From: Thalassobius sp. Cn5-15 | GTDB lineage: Bacteria; Pseudomonadota; Alphaproteobacteria; Rhodobacterales; Rhodobacteraceae | Assembly: GCF_022347685.1 (NCBI RefSeq) | Contig: NZ_JAKRGF010000007.1 | Coordinates: 1-64,000 of the forward strand | Length of the DNA stretch: 64,000 nucleotides | Reading direction: 5' to 3' | Part shown: piece after piece, positions 16,162-24,600 of the stretch | Numbering within the stretch: position 1 is the stretch's first letter | Layout: each line of letters starts with the position of its first letter | The notes under the pieces: model-generated | The model's input: only the letters and a program-made list of their open reading frames with translations | Told to the model about the DNA's origin: nothing | Databases searched by the model: none | Program-made: the position numbers and the translations under genes

Positions 16162-16236
16162 TGGAGCGGGCGAGGCGATTCGAACGCCCGACCCTAACCT
16201 TGGCAAGGTTATGCTCTACCCCTGAGCTACGCCCGC
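16162..16236 (-). tRNA. tRNA-Gly (anticodon GCC), copy 3
   Basis: Same 75-base cloverleaf again. It is the first of the three in the direction of transcription; the three and tRNA-Thr lie on one strand and could be one precursor. Confidence 0.95.
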
Positions 16237-16345
16237 TTCCTTAGGTGAGGCGTGGAATACAAACACTGGCCGAGGGCCGCAAGTGGAAAATGTGTCGCTT
16301 GGGTAAAAAAATGCCCTGAGGGAAAAAGAGAAGTGCTGAAACACA

Positions 16346-16369
16346 AACAGGCCCGACGGGGGGCCTGTT
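16346..16369 (-). terminator. Terminator of the MAPEG gene
   Basis: Nine-pair stem AACAGGCCC/GGGCCTGTT (16346-16354 with 16361-16369), followed on the minus strand by TTTGTGTTTC. It lies 22 bases past the stop codon of the minus-strand gene. Confidence 0.65.
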
Positions 16370-16390
16370 GCGATAATGCGGGCGGACTGG

Positions 16391-16795
16391 TCAGATCAGC
16401 GCATGTGCAATAAGGCCTACGCTGGACAGGATCAGCATGACCAGGGTCAGGATCATACCGGCCTGACGCATCGGGATGATCTGAGGGGTGCGACCGAAAC
16501 CTATGGCGTGCAGAACGCGGCCCAGGACAAACGCAATACCCAGCAAATGCACCGCCCACAGAGGCGCACCCTGCAGTTCGATCAACAGCAGCAGGATCAG
16601 TGCCAGCGGCGTATATTCGCCGCAGTTGCCGTGCACGCGAATGGCCTTTTGCAGCGCGTCGGTGTTGCCTTGGCCCTGCGTCTTCATCAGTTGCCTCCGG
16701 TGTTTGATTACATAGACACTGAGGTAGAGATACAGCAGCGCCGACAGGCCGGCGTAGAGTGGTGTGGCGCTGAGGCTGTGGAGGTCAGGTGTCAT
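16391..16795 (-). CDS. MAPEG-family membrane protein
   Basis: A 134-residue protein with four predicted membrane helices and the MAPEG pattern: LYAGLSALLYLYLSVYVI in helix 1, the conserved RVHGNCGEYTPLALILLLLIEL in helix 2 and GRVLHAIGFGR before helix 4. Members of the family (membrane-associated proteins in eicosanoid and glutathione metabolism) include glutathione transferases; in bacteria the substrate is unknown. I chose the ATG at 16795 (MTPDLHS) because GGGAG lies seven bases upstream and the preceding in-frame residues are not membrane-like. Confidence 0.85.
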   Translation of the reverse strand: MTPDLHSLSATPLYAGLSALLYLYLSVYVIKHRRQLMKTQGQGNTDALQKAIRVHGNCGEYTPLALILLLLIELQGAPLWAVHLLGIAFVLGRVLHAIGFGRTPQIIPMRQAGMILTLVMLILSSVGLIAHALI

Positions 16796-16903
16796 TCGCG
16801 TGCTCCCTTGAATTCGATCATGTAAAGGTGCCCTTGCAGGGCCGATGTGACCAGATTGAAATCGCACCGCTGACGCAGCGGCGCGGCTGAATTTATCGTG
16901 GGA

Positions 16904-17425
16904 TCATGGAAGTGTCGGGGTCTGCGACAGCAGCTGGCGCAGCTGTGCGGCCTGTGCTTCTTCCAGATGGGGCAGCATCGCCCGGGTGGTGTAATTGCCG
17001 TAAAGCGTGCGGCCATCGTAGTAGGACCAATCCTGCACCTCTGCACGCGCGAATGTGGCTGCGCTGCCGAGGCTGGCACCGGCGATGGCGTTCGGCGCAT
17101 TGGCAAAGCGGCCCTGCATCTGGCCGTCCGGCAGATCGCTGAGGCTGTCGATCCAGATCACTTCGGTGTTGATGTCGGGGTGGTCGATGGGAAAGCCTAC
17201 CTTTAGCGACAGCTCCGCAGGGTAGCTGCCATCAGGTTGGCGCAGATGATCCAGCGTTGCGCCCAGACTGGCACGGGCCTCTGCGGTGGCGCGGTTCATT
17301 GCGCTGTCATCTGTGGCGAATTTCACCACGTCGTCGCCTGCGATGGACGGCGTTGCCGCCAAAGTGGCGAGGGGCAGGGCAAATGTCAGCGCCAGAGAAA
17401 GGACGCGGGCGGATCGCAAAATCAT
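16904..17425 (-). CDS. Exported DUF2314 protein
   Basis: A 173-residue protein with a signal peptide (MILRSARVLSLALTFALPLATLA) followed by a DUF2314 domain: VKFATDDSAMNRATAEARASL, then SLKVGFPI, EVIWIDSL, the DGQMQGRFANAP strand and WSYYDGRTLYGNYTTR. Its function is unknown; related proteins are found in many Proteobacteria. The start at 17425 has GGAG eight bases upstream. It lies downstream of pyc but beyond that gene's terminator, so it has its own transcript. Confidence 0.8.
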   Translation of the reverse strand: MILRSARVLSLALTFALPLATLAATPSIAGDDVVKFATDDSAMNRATAEARASLGATLDHLRQPDGSYPAELSLKVGFPIDHPDINTEVIWIDSLSDLPDGQMQGRFANAPNAIAGASLGSAATFARAEVQDWSYYDGRTLYGNYTTRAMLPHLEEAQAAQLRQLLSQTPTLP

Positions 17426-17442
17426 CTGAAAACTCCAAAGAA

Positions 17443-17470
17443 AAATCGCGGGCACAGTGGCCCGCGATTT
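17443..17470 (-). terminator. Terminator after pyc
   Basis: An 11-pair stem AAATCGCGGGC/GCCCGCGATTT (17443-17453 with 17460-17470) followed on the minus strand by TTTCTTT, 42 bases after the pyc stop codon. It separates pyc from the DUF2314 gene. Confidence 0.85.
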
Positions 17471-17511
17471 CCTTGGTGTCAACGCACGCGATGGGCGCGG
17501 CTGAGGCGCGA

Positions 17512-20500
17512 TCAGCTCAATTCGACCAGCAGGTCTTTGGCGTCAATTTGACCGCCCGCTTGAACGTGAACCGCCTTCACCACAGCTTTACGTTCGGCGT
17601 GGATGCCGGTTTCCATCTTCATCGCCTCAATCGTCAGAAGCAGGTCGCCTTCGTTCACCTCTTGACCAACGGTCACTCCGACAGAGGCGACAACACCTGG
17701 CATCGGCGCGCCGATGTGGTCAGGGTTGCCCAGCTCTGCTTTGGGACGGGCCGCAGTGGATGCTTTGACCAGACGGTTCGGCACGCGGATCACACGCGGC
17801 TGACCGTTCAGTTCAAAGAACACCTTCACTTCGCCGTTCTCATCGGTTTCACCGATGGCCTGCAGGCGGATTTCCAGAGTTTTGCCCGGATCAATTTCTG
17901 CCGTGATCTCATCGCCGGGGTCCATCCCGTAGAAGAAGGTCTGGGTCGGCAGGGTGCGTACGGGACCGTATTGATCGTGGCGCTGCATGTAATCCATGAA
18001 GACCTTGGGATACATCAGGTAGCCGTTCAGGTCCTCATCGTCGATCTCAGCCCCCCCCAGATCGGCACTCAGTTTCGCGCGGGTCTCGTCCAGATCGACA
18101 GGCGGCAGATGCGCGCCGGGGCGATCGGTGTTCGGCGCCTCACCCTTCAGGGCTTTGGCAACGATCCCTTCAGGGAACCCGCCCGGAGGCTGGCCGAGGT
18201 TGCCGCGCATCATGTCCACGACCGAGTCGGGGAAGGCCACGTCTTTCTGTGGGTCTTCGACATCCGCACGGCTGAGGCCCTGGGAGACCATCATCAGTGC
18301 CATGTCACCCACAACCTTGGATGACGGGGTCACCTTGACGATATCGCCGAACATCTGGTTGGCGTCAGCATACATCTGTGCCACTTCGTGCCAGCGATCC
18401 TCCAGCCCCAATGAGCGCGCCTGCGCTTTGAGGTTGGTGAACTGACCGCCGGGCATTTCGTGCAGGTATACCTCTGACGCGGGGGCTGCCAGACCGCTTT
18501 CAAAGGCGGTATATTGTGCGCGGACCTGTTCCCAGTAGTTGCTGATCTCGCGCACGCGGGCGATGTTGATGCCGGTGTCCCGGTCGGTGTTGGCCAGCGC
18601 TTCGACAATCGAACCAAGGCAGGGCTGCGAGGTGCCGCCTGAGAATGCATCCATCGCCGCATCCACTGCGTCCACACCTGCGTCGGCGGCAGCCAGAATT
18701 GTTGCGCCTGCGATGCCGGATGTATCGTGGGTGTGGAAATGCACCGGAATGGACAGCTCTTCCTTCAGGGCTTTGACCAGCACGCGGGCCGATGCGGGCT
18801 TTAACAGACCCGCCATATCCTTCAGGCCCAGAACGTGTGCGCCTGCGGCTTCCAGTTCTTTACCCATGTTAACGTAGTACTGCAGGTCATACTTCGCGCG
18901 GTTCGGGTCCAGAATGTCGCCAGTGTAGCAGATGGTGCCCTCGCAGACTTTGCCTGCTTCATTCACCGCATCCATTGCAACGCGCATGTTTTCAACCCAG
19001 TTCAGGCTGTCAAACACGCGGAAGACGTCGATGCCTTTGGCGGCCTCAGCTACGAAGGATTGGACCACGTTGTCGGGGTAGTTGGTATAGCCCACACCGT
19101 TCGAGGCACGCAGCAGCATCTGGGTCATCAGGTTCGGCATCGCGGTGCGCAGATCGCGCAGACGCTGCCACGGACATTCCTGCAAGAAGCGGTAGGCCAC
19201 GTCGAAGGTCGCGCCGCCCCAGCACTCGACCGAGAAGAGTTCCGGCAGGTTGCTGGCATAGCTGGGCGCCGCACGCACCATGTCGATTGACCGCATACGG
19301 GTCGCCAGCAGCGACTGGTGACCGTCACGCATGGTGGTATCTGTCAGCAGCAGTTTTTGCTGCGCCAGCATCCAGTCGGCTACAGCCTTCGGCCCCTCAG
19401 CCTCCAAAAGGTTGCGGGTGCCAGCGGGGATTTCAACGCTGTGCTCCGGTGCCTTGGGCAGTTTCAGATCGGCGGCAGGCGCAGGGCGGTCGGTGGTTTC
19501 CGGATGCCCGTTGACAGAGATGTCGGCGATATAGGTCAGAACCTTGGTGCCGCGGTCACGACGCTTGGCAAAGTTGAACAGATCGGTCGAGTCATCGATG
19601 AATTTTGTGGTGTATTCATTGCTGAGGAAGGTCGGATGTTTCAGCAGGTTTTCCACGAACGCGATATTGGTCGAAACCCCACGAATACGGAATTCACGCA
19701 GGGCGCGGTCCATCCGGTGAATCGCCGCCTCTGGCGTTGGGGCCCATGCGGTCACCTTCACCAAGAGCGAGTCGTAGTAACGTGTGATCACCCCGCCAGA
19801 ATAGGCCGTGCCGCCGTCCAGACGGATGCCCATGCCGGTTGCAGAACGGTATGCGGTGATGCGGCCATAGTCGGGAATGAAGTTGTTTTGCGGGTCTTCG
19901 GTGGTGATCCGGGTCTGCAGCGCGTGACCGTTCAACTGCACCTCATCTTGCGATGCCTTGCCGGTTGCCTCCGCCAGGGTTTTGCCCTCAGCAATTTTGA
20001 TCTGCGCCTGCACGATGTCGATGCCTGTCACCTCCTCGGTGACGGTGTGTTCCACCTGAACACGCGGGTTTACTTCGATGAAATAGAACTTGCCCGAATC
20101 CATATCCATCAGGAATTCAACAGTACCGGCGCATTCGTAGTTCACATGCGAACAGATGCGGCGGCCCAGTTCACAGATTTCCGCGCGCTGTTCGTCGGTC
20201 AGGTAGGGGGCAGGGGCACGCTCAACAACCTTTTGGTTGCGGCGCTGAACGGAACAGTCGCGTTCCCACAGGTGGTAGATTTCACCGTGGCTGTCGCCAA
20301 GGATCTGCACCTCTACGTGGCGGGCGCGGGTGATCATCTTTTCCAGATAGCCCTCGCCATTGCCAAAGGCGGCTTCGGCTTCACGGCGGCCTTCCAGCAC
20401 CTTCTCTTCCAGCTCATCTTCGCCGTAGATCGGGCGCATGCCACGACCGCCACCACCCCAGCTGGCCTTCAGCATCAGGGGGTAGCCGATTTCGGCTGCC

Positions 20501-20949
20501 TCGGCCTTGATTGCGGCCATGTCATCGCCCAGCACCTCCGTCGCGGGGATCACCGGAACATCGGCAGAGATGGCAACCTTACGGGCGCTGGCTTTGTCAC
20601 CAAGGGCGCGCATGGTTTCGGCTTTGGGGCCGATGAAGGTGATGCCGTTCGCCGTGCAGGCGTCTACAAAGTCTGGGTTCTCCGACAACAGGCCATAGCC
20701 CGGGTGGATTGCGTCAGCGCCGCATTCTTTGGCAACGCGAATGATTTCGTCGATCGACAGGTAGGCGGCCACCGGACCCAGACCTTCGCCGATGCGGTAC
20801 GCTTCATCCGCTTTGAAGCGGTGAAGGCCCAGCTTGTCCTCTTCGGCAAAGACAGCAACGGTGGTTTTGCCCAGCTCGTTGGCTGCTCGCATGATGCGAA
20901 TGGCAATCTCACCCCGGTTGGCAATCAGGATCTTATTGAACTCAGACAT
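17512..20949 (-). CDS. pyc: Pyruvate carboxylase
   Basis: A 1145-residue biotin enzyme that makes oxaloacetate from pyruvate and bicarbonate, refilling the citric acid cycle. Order of domains: biotin carboxylase (1-450, with the ATP-grasp glycine loop KASWGGGGRGM and RDCSVQRRNQK), carboxyltransferase (about 530-830, LLTDTTMRDGHQSLLATRMR, with the metal ligand region VHFHTHDTSG), tetramer-type linker, and a biotinyl domain ending in EAMKMETG with the biotin Lys near residue 1111. Length fits the single-chain bacterial form. The start at 20949 (MSEFNKILIANRG) has GGGAG upstream; the longer frame to 20997 is not supported. Confidence 0.97.
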   Translation of the reverse strand: MSEFNKILIANRGEIAIRIMRAANELGKTTVAVFAEEDKLGLHRFKADEAYRIGEGLGPVAAYLSIDEIIRVAKECGADAIHPGYGLLSENPDFVDACTANGITFIGPKAETMRALGDKASARKVAISADVPVIPATEVLGDDMAAIKAEAAEIGYPLMLKASWGGGGRGMRPIYGEDELEEKVLEGRREAEAAFGNGEGYLEKMITRARHVEVQILGDSHGEIYHLWERDCSVQRRNQKVVERAPAPYLTDEQRAEICELGRRICSHVNYECAGTVEFLMDMDSGKFYFIEVNPRVQVEHTVTEEVTGIDIVQAQIKIAEGKTLAEATGKASQDEVQLNGHALQTRITTEDPQNNFIPDYGRITAYRSATGMGIRLDGGTAYSGGVITRYYDSLLVKVTAWAPTPEAAIHRMDRALREFRIRGVSTNIAFVENLLKHPTFLSNEYTTKFIDDSTDLFNFAKRRDRGTKVLTYIADISVNGHPETTDRPAPAADLKLPKAPEHSVEIPAGTRNLLEAEGPKAVADWMLAQQKLLLTDTTMRDGHQSLLATRMRSIDMVRAAPSYASNLPELFSVECWGGATFDVAYRFLQECPWQRLRDLRTAMPNLMTQMLLRASNGVGYTNYPDNVVQSFVAEAAKGIDVFRVFDSLNWVENMRVAMDAVNEAGKVCEGTICYTGDILDPNRAKYDLQYYVNMGKELEAAGAHVLGLKDMAGLLKPASARVLVKALKEELSIPVHFHTHDTSGIAGATILAAADAGVDAVDAAMDAFSGGTSQPCLGSIVEALANTDRDTGINIARVREISNYWEQVRAQYTAFESGLAAPASEVYLHEMPGGQFTNLKAQARSLGLEDRWHEVAQMYADANQMFGDIVKVTPSSKVVGDMALMMVSQGLSRADVEDPQKDVAFPDSVVDMMRGNLGQPPGGFPEGIVAKALKGEAPNTDRPGAHLPPVDLDETRAKLSADLGGAEIDDEDLNGYLMYPKVFMDYMQRHDQYGPVRTLPTQTFFYGMDPGDEITAEIDPGKTLEIRLQAIGETDENGEVKVFFELNGQPRVIRVPNRLVKASTAARPKAELGNPDHIGAPMPGVVASVGVTVGQEVNEGDLLLTIEAMKMETGIHAERKAVVKAVHVQAGGQIDAKDLLVELS

Positions 20950-21168
20950 GGTGCGCACTCCCGCGTTCCGTGAAATTTCTGTGACAGTGCTTGGCACGTT
21001 GCTGCATCGCAGCGCAACGTTTTTGATCCATATCGGTCACAAAAGATGACCAATGGCTGTCCGTATGCTGCGATTTTGCAGGTAATTTACGGTTTAATGT
21101 GTGCAATGTGCGCATTCGCGCATCAGTTATTCACAATAGACCCGAGTCACCCTGCACCGTTGTCGCGC

Positions 21169-22302
21169 TCACTTTAAGCGGCGAGAGGTCATACCGTTTG
21201 GTCTGGTGACGCCCATCTGTCCCATATTCGCGACAAGATCGCGCTGTAGAATGTCGATCAAGTGGTCCGGCCCATGCGCCCCCAGCGCGCCGAGGGCATA
21301 ATGCCATGCCCGTCCCATCATTACAAAATCCGCCCCCAGCGCCAGTGCGCGACATAAATCCAAGCCCCCTTCGATCCCGCTGTCAAAGATCACGGGCAGG
21401 TCGGTTTCCGCACGGATCAGCGGCAGCATGTCGATGCTGGCAGGGGCCGCGTCAAATTGGCGACCCGCGTGGTTGGACACCCAGAGGCCATCGACCCCCG
21501 CCGCCGCCAGCGGTTTGACGTCGCGCGGATCCATCACGCCTTTGATAACCAACGGGCCGTCCCAGCCGTCACGCAGCGCTTTCAGATAATCCCAATCGGG
21601 CGAGGTGCGCAGTAAATAGCCTGCGTGTTCGGTGGAGCTGAGGCCAGTGACAGCCGCCGCATAGCTGTCGATCAGGCGCATGCGCGGCATGCCAAGGCGC
21701 GCCATGCCCACCGCCCACGCGGGACACCGCGCCACTTGGGCCAGTAGCCGCGGGGTCAGGCGCGGTGGGCTGGTCAGGCCTGATCGCACCTGTCGCTCGC
21801 GGCGGCTGGCAACGGGCACATCGACGGTCAGTACCAGCGTGGTGAACCCCGCATCGCGGGCCCGTTTCAGCATGTCGGCGCGGATGCTGGGGTCGCGGGG
21901 CGGGTAGATCTGAAACCAGCCGTTGCCAGCAATGCAGTCGCGCAGATCCTCCGGCGTGCGACTGGCGACTGTGGACAGCCCGTATGGAATCCGGTGCCGT
22001 GTTGCGGCGCGGGCCAAGATACGTTCGGCATCGGGCCAGAACAGGCCCGACATGCCCACCGGCGAAACGCCAAAAGGTAGGGCGTAGGTTTGGCCCATCA
22101 GGCTGACCGAAAGGTCCACCTCTTGTTCGCCGTGCAGGATGGAGGGCATGAGCTGGATCGCGTCCAGGCTTTGACGATTGCGCCGCTGCGTGTGTTCGTC
22201 ACCTGTGGCGCTATCGAGGTATTCAAAAACAAACCACGGCAAGCGTTTGCGCGCCTTGGCACGCAGATCAGTAAGGGCGGGGTAGCGTTGATGCAGATCC
22301 AT
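21169..22302 (-). CDS. FMN-dependent alpha-hydroxy-acid dehydrogenase (L-lactate dehydrogenase-like)
   Basis: A 377-residue TIM-barrel flavoprotein of the glycolate oxidase/LldD family, which oxidises L-2-hydroxy acids to 2-keto acids. Seen: FVFEYLDSATGDEHTQRRN near the N-terminus, PFGVSPVGMSGLFWPDAE, TLVLTVDVPVASRRERQVRSG, the Lys strand PLVIKGVMDPRD, and the catalytic motif SNHAGRQFD with its His and Arg, then DSGIEGGLD and ALGADFVMMGR for phosphate binding. The start is at 22302 (MDLHQRYPAL), the usual N-terminus of the family; a GTG frame to 22377 exists. It follows the diguanylate cyclase gene by 84 bases on the same strand. Substrate choice (lactate or another hydroxy acid) cannot be fixed. 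Confidence 0.9.
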   Translation of the reverse strand: MDLHQRYPALTDLRAKARKRLPWFVFEYLDSATGDEHTQRRNRQSLDAIQLMPSILHGEQEVDLSVSLMGQTYALPFGVSPVGMSGLFWPDAERILARAATRHRIPYGLSTVASRTPEDLRDCIAGNGWFQIYPPRDPSIRADMLKRARDAGFTTLVLTVDVPVASRRERQVRSGLTSPPRLTPRLLAQVARCPAWAVGMARLGMPRMRLIDSYAAAVTGLSSTEHAGYLLRTSPDWDYLKALRDGWDGPLVIKGVMDPRDVKPLAAAGVDGLWVSNHAGRQFDAAPASIDMLPLIRAETDLPVIFDSGIEGGLDLCRALALGADFVMMGRAWHYALGALGAHGPDHLIDILQRDLVANMGQMGVTRPNGMTSRRLK

Positions 22303-22386
22303 GCCGCATAGTTTTCCGAGGCGGAGGGATTGTCCAGTGCCGAGATGGCCGCAGCCCGCCCGCTGGCGTATCTGCACCTGCTCCTC

Positions 22387-24384
22387 TTACTGTGCAGCGA
22401 CGGCCGGAGGGGAAGGTTTGTCGTCTCCCTTCTTGGCGTCAGGGTCCGTGCGGTCACTTGCGCGGTCCTGATCCCAGTTTTTGACGTCGATAGGTGTGTC
22501 CTCAATCGCGGGAGCTGAGGCGTCGGTGGATGTGTTCGCCACGCTGGCATCGCGTGGCTGCGGGGCTGCGCCCATGGCTTGCTGAACTTGATTGCGGCCG
22601 TGCGCTTTGGCCTCATAGAGGGCCTCATCCGCGCTGCGCATCAGGTCCTGCGGCATCGACCCATGTTGCGGGTAATGTGATACCCCCAGCGAAATGGTCA
22701 CCGTCGGCAGCGTTTTGTCGCCATAACGTAACGAGATCGCTTCAACTGCCTGGCGCAGCGCTTCGGCTTTTATCAGTGCATCCGCATCATAGACGCCGGG
22801 TAGGATCAGGGTGAACTCTTCTCCGCCAGGGCGGCAGGCGATCTGATCGCCGTCACAGGCTTTTTCCAGGGCTGAGCCGACGGCGCGCAGGATCATGTCA
22901 CCGGCGTCATGGCCGTGGTTGTCGTTAAACTTCTTGAAGTGATCCACATCCACGGCAATCAGGCTCAGCGGCGCGCCGGTGCTCTGGCTGTTGCCGATGG
23001 CCTTGCGCAGGGTTTCGGTCATGTGGCGGCGGTTGAACAATCCGGTCAGCGGGTCACGCACCGACTGATCCTGCAACTGGTCACGCATCCGCACATTGGC
23101 AATCGCCATTGAGATCTGTTCTGCGCACATCCGCGCCAGTTTCTTGTTCTGGCGAAAGTTCGCCTCATGTCCAGCGGCGGCGCGCAGATGCATCAGCCCG
23201 ACTGTTTCGCCATGCGCCAGAATGGGAAAGCAGTAGTAAGGCCGCCCATCATGGGGTTCAGCGTGATCGCAGACAAAATCCACCTCTGACGCGCCGTATT
23301 CATAGGTGCGCCCACGCCGCAGGCCCCAGCATTCCTCTGGATGGATATGCGGTTTTACTGTCCCGCCGTTCCACTTGGCCGACCCATCCAGAACATCGCG
23401 GGAGTTGGAGTAGACATACACGCTGCCCTCGGCATTGGGCAGGATATGGGTCATGAAGCGTGCCACCATTTCAAACAGTTCTTCCAGCGAGTGGCTGGAT
23501 TGCAGCCATTCATTCAACTCCCCCAAAAGCTGCACCTCACGGGCCAGCCGAAGCTGTTGGTCGATGATATCGCGTTCCTTGTCATTGCGGCGGTTCAACT
23601 GCGTGACATGACGGGCATTGTTGCGGTGCAATAGCATTCCGGCGGTGATCATCGTCATGACAACGGCGCCAGCAATACCGGCCAACAACAGGCGTACGCG
23701 GTTCAGGATATTGGCCCGCGTTTCCGTGATATCTGTGTAAAACTCAATCGCGCCGTCAAAGTGGCCATTATGCATAAACGGCACATATATTTCTGCCACC
23801 TGGCGCATCGCATCTGCCGCATCGCCAGTGAGGTAGGACTGCGACACTGATGTGAGGTTTTCGTGTGAATGACCCTGATCATGCGTGTGATCATGCCCGT
23901 AACTGTCGTCTGTCGCCGCCTGTTGTTGAACCTTGATATGTTGTGCTGCGGTCACTTCCCATGCGGGTTTATCTTCTGTTTTGTAGTAGACCAGCCCCTT
24001 AGCAACCAATTGGTGGAAATAGTCACTTTCCGCCATGGTGCCAATTTGGGCGCCATCAGTGGACCAGAAAATCTTGCCGCTGCTGTCAAACAGATGAAAG
24101 CGGTAGACATCTGTCGCTTCCACGAGCAGGCGCAGAAAGCGTTGATCATGGGCAGTGACGGATGATGTGGTGAAGCTGTTTTCCGCATCATCCATTTGTA
24201 AAATAACTTGTTTTTTCCACAATTCCGCCTGTGCATGGATGTCGTCACGGATCAGCCGTTCCGCAATCGGTGCGGGCGCCCAGTAGACGGCCGCCAGGGT
24301 GATCACCAACATGATAGACAGGAACCCAATCAAGCCCATTCCGCGCCGAAACGTGCGAAGGAGTTCGGTGAACGTATTGGTCAT
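22387..24384 (-). CDS. Membrane-bound diguanylate cyclase with GAF-like and His-rich periplasmic regions
   Basis: A 665-residue protein predicted to make c-di-GMP. Order: membrane helix (about 16-38), periplasmic sensor (to about 230) with the His-rich loop HDHTHDQGHSHE (164-175), second membrane helix (230-252), coiled linker, GAF-like region, then GGDEF domain. The active loop is RPGGEEF (520-524). The usual RxxD product-inhibition site is not there (the corresponding stretch is CDGDQIAC). A low-complexity acidic tail follows. The start at 24384 (MTNTFTEL) has AGAGG six bases upstream. The sensor may bind a metal ion such as zinc or nickel. Confidence 0.9.
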   Translation of the reverse strand: MTNTFTELLRTFRRGMGLIGFLSIMLVITLAAVYWAPAPIAERLIRDDIHAQAELWKKQVILQMDDAENSFTTSSVTAHDQRFLRLLVEATDVYRFHLFDSSGKIFWSTDGAQIGTMAESDYFHQLVAKGLVYYKTEDKPAWEVTAAQHIKVQQQAATDDSYGHDHTHDQGHSHENLTSVSQSYLTGDAADAMRQVAEIYVPFMHNGHFDGAIEFYTDITETRANILNRVRLLLAGIAGAVVMTMITAGMLLHRNNARHVTQLNRRNDKERDIIDQQLRLAREVQLLGELNEWLQSSHSLEELFEMVARFMTHILPNAEGSVYVYSNSRDVLDGSAKWNGGTVKPHIHPEECWGLRRGRTYEYGASEVDFVCDHAEPHDGRPYYCFPILAHGETVGLMHLRAAAGHEANFRQNKKLARMCAEQISMAIANVRMRDQLQDQSVRDPLTGLFNRRHMTETLRKAIGNSQSTGAPLSLIAVDVDHFKKFNDNHGHDAGDMILRAVGSALEKACDGDQIACRPGGEEFTLILPGVYDADALIKAEALRQAVEAISLRYGDKTLPTVTISLGVSHYPQHGSMPQDLMRSADEALYEAKAHGRNQVQQAMGAAPQPRDASVANTSTDASAPAIEDTPIDVKNWDQDRASDRTDPDAKKGDDKPSPPAVAAQ

Positions 24385-24600
24385 ATCGCGCCTCTCTGAC
24401 ATATCCCCGCTTTCACCCTGACAGACGGGGCTTGATAAAAGGTTAAGACCGCGGTCCTGCGATGGCATTGCAGCGTTACGGGGTCCTGAAAATTTGAGAG
24501 ATTTGGGTGCAGCGGTTGCTTGATATTCCTGATGGAACATAGTGTGAACATTGTGCGAACGTCTCTTTTCGCGCGGACTGAATCAGGCTAGGATCACGCC

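Noticed and set aside
19318-20973. Long plus-strand frame (551 residues) opposite pyc
   Set aside because: It is the shadow of a clearly coding high-GC gene and has no recognisable sequence.
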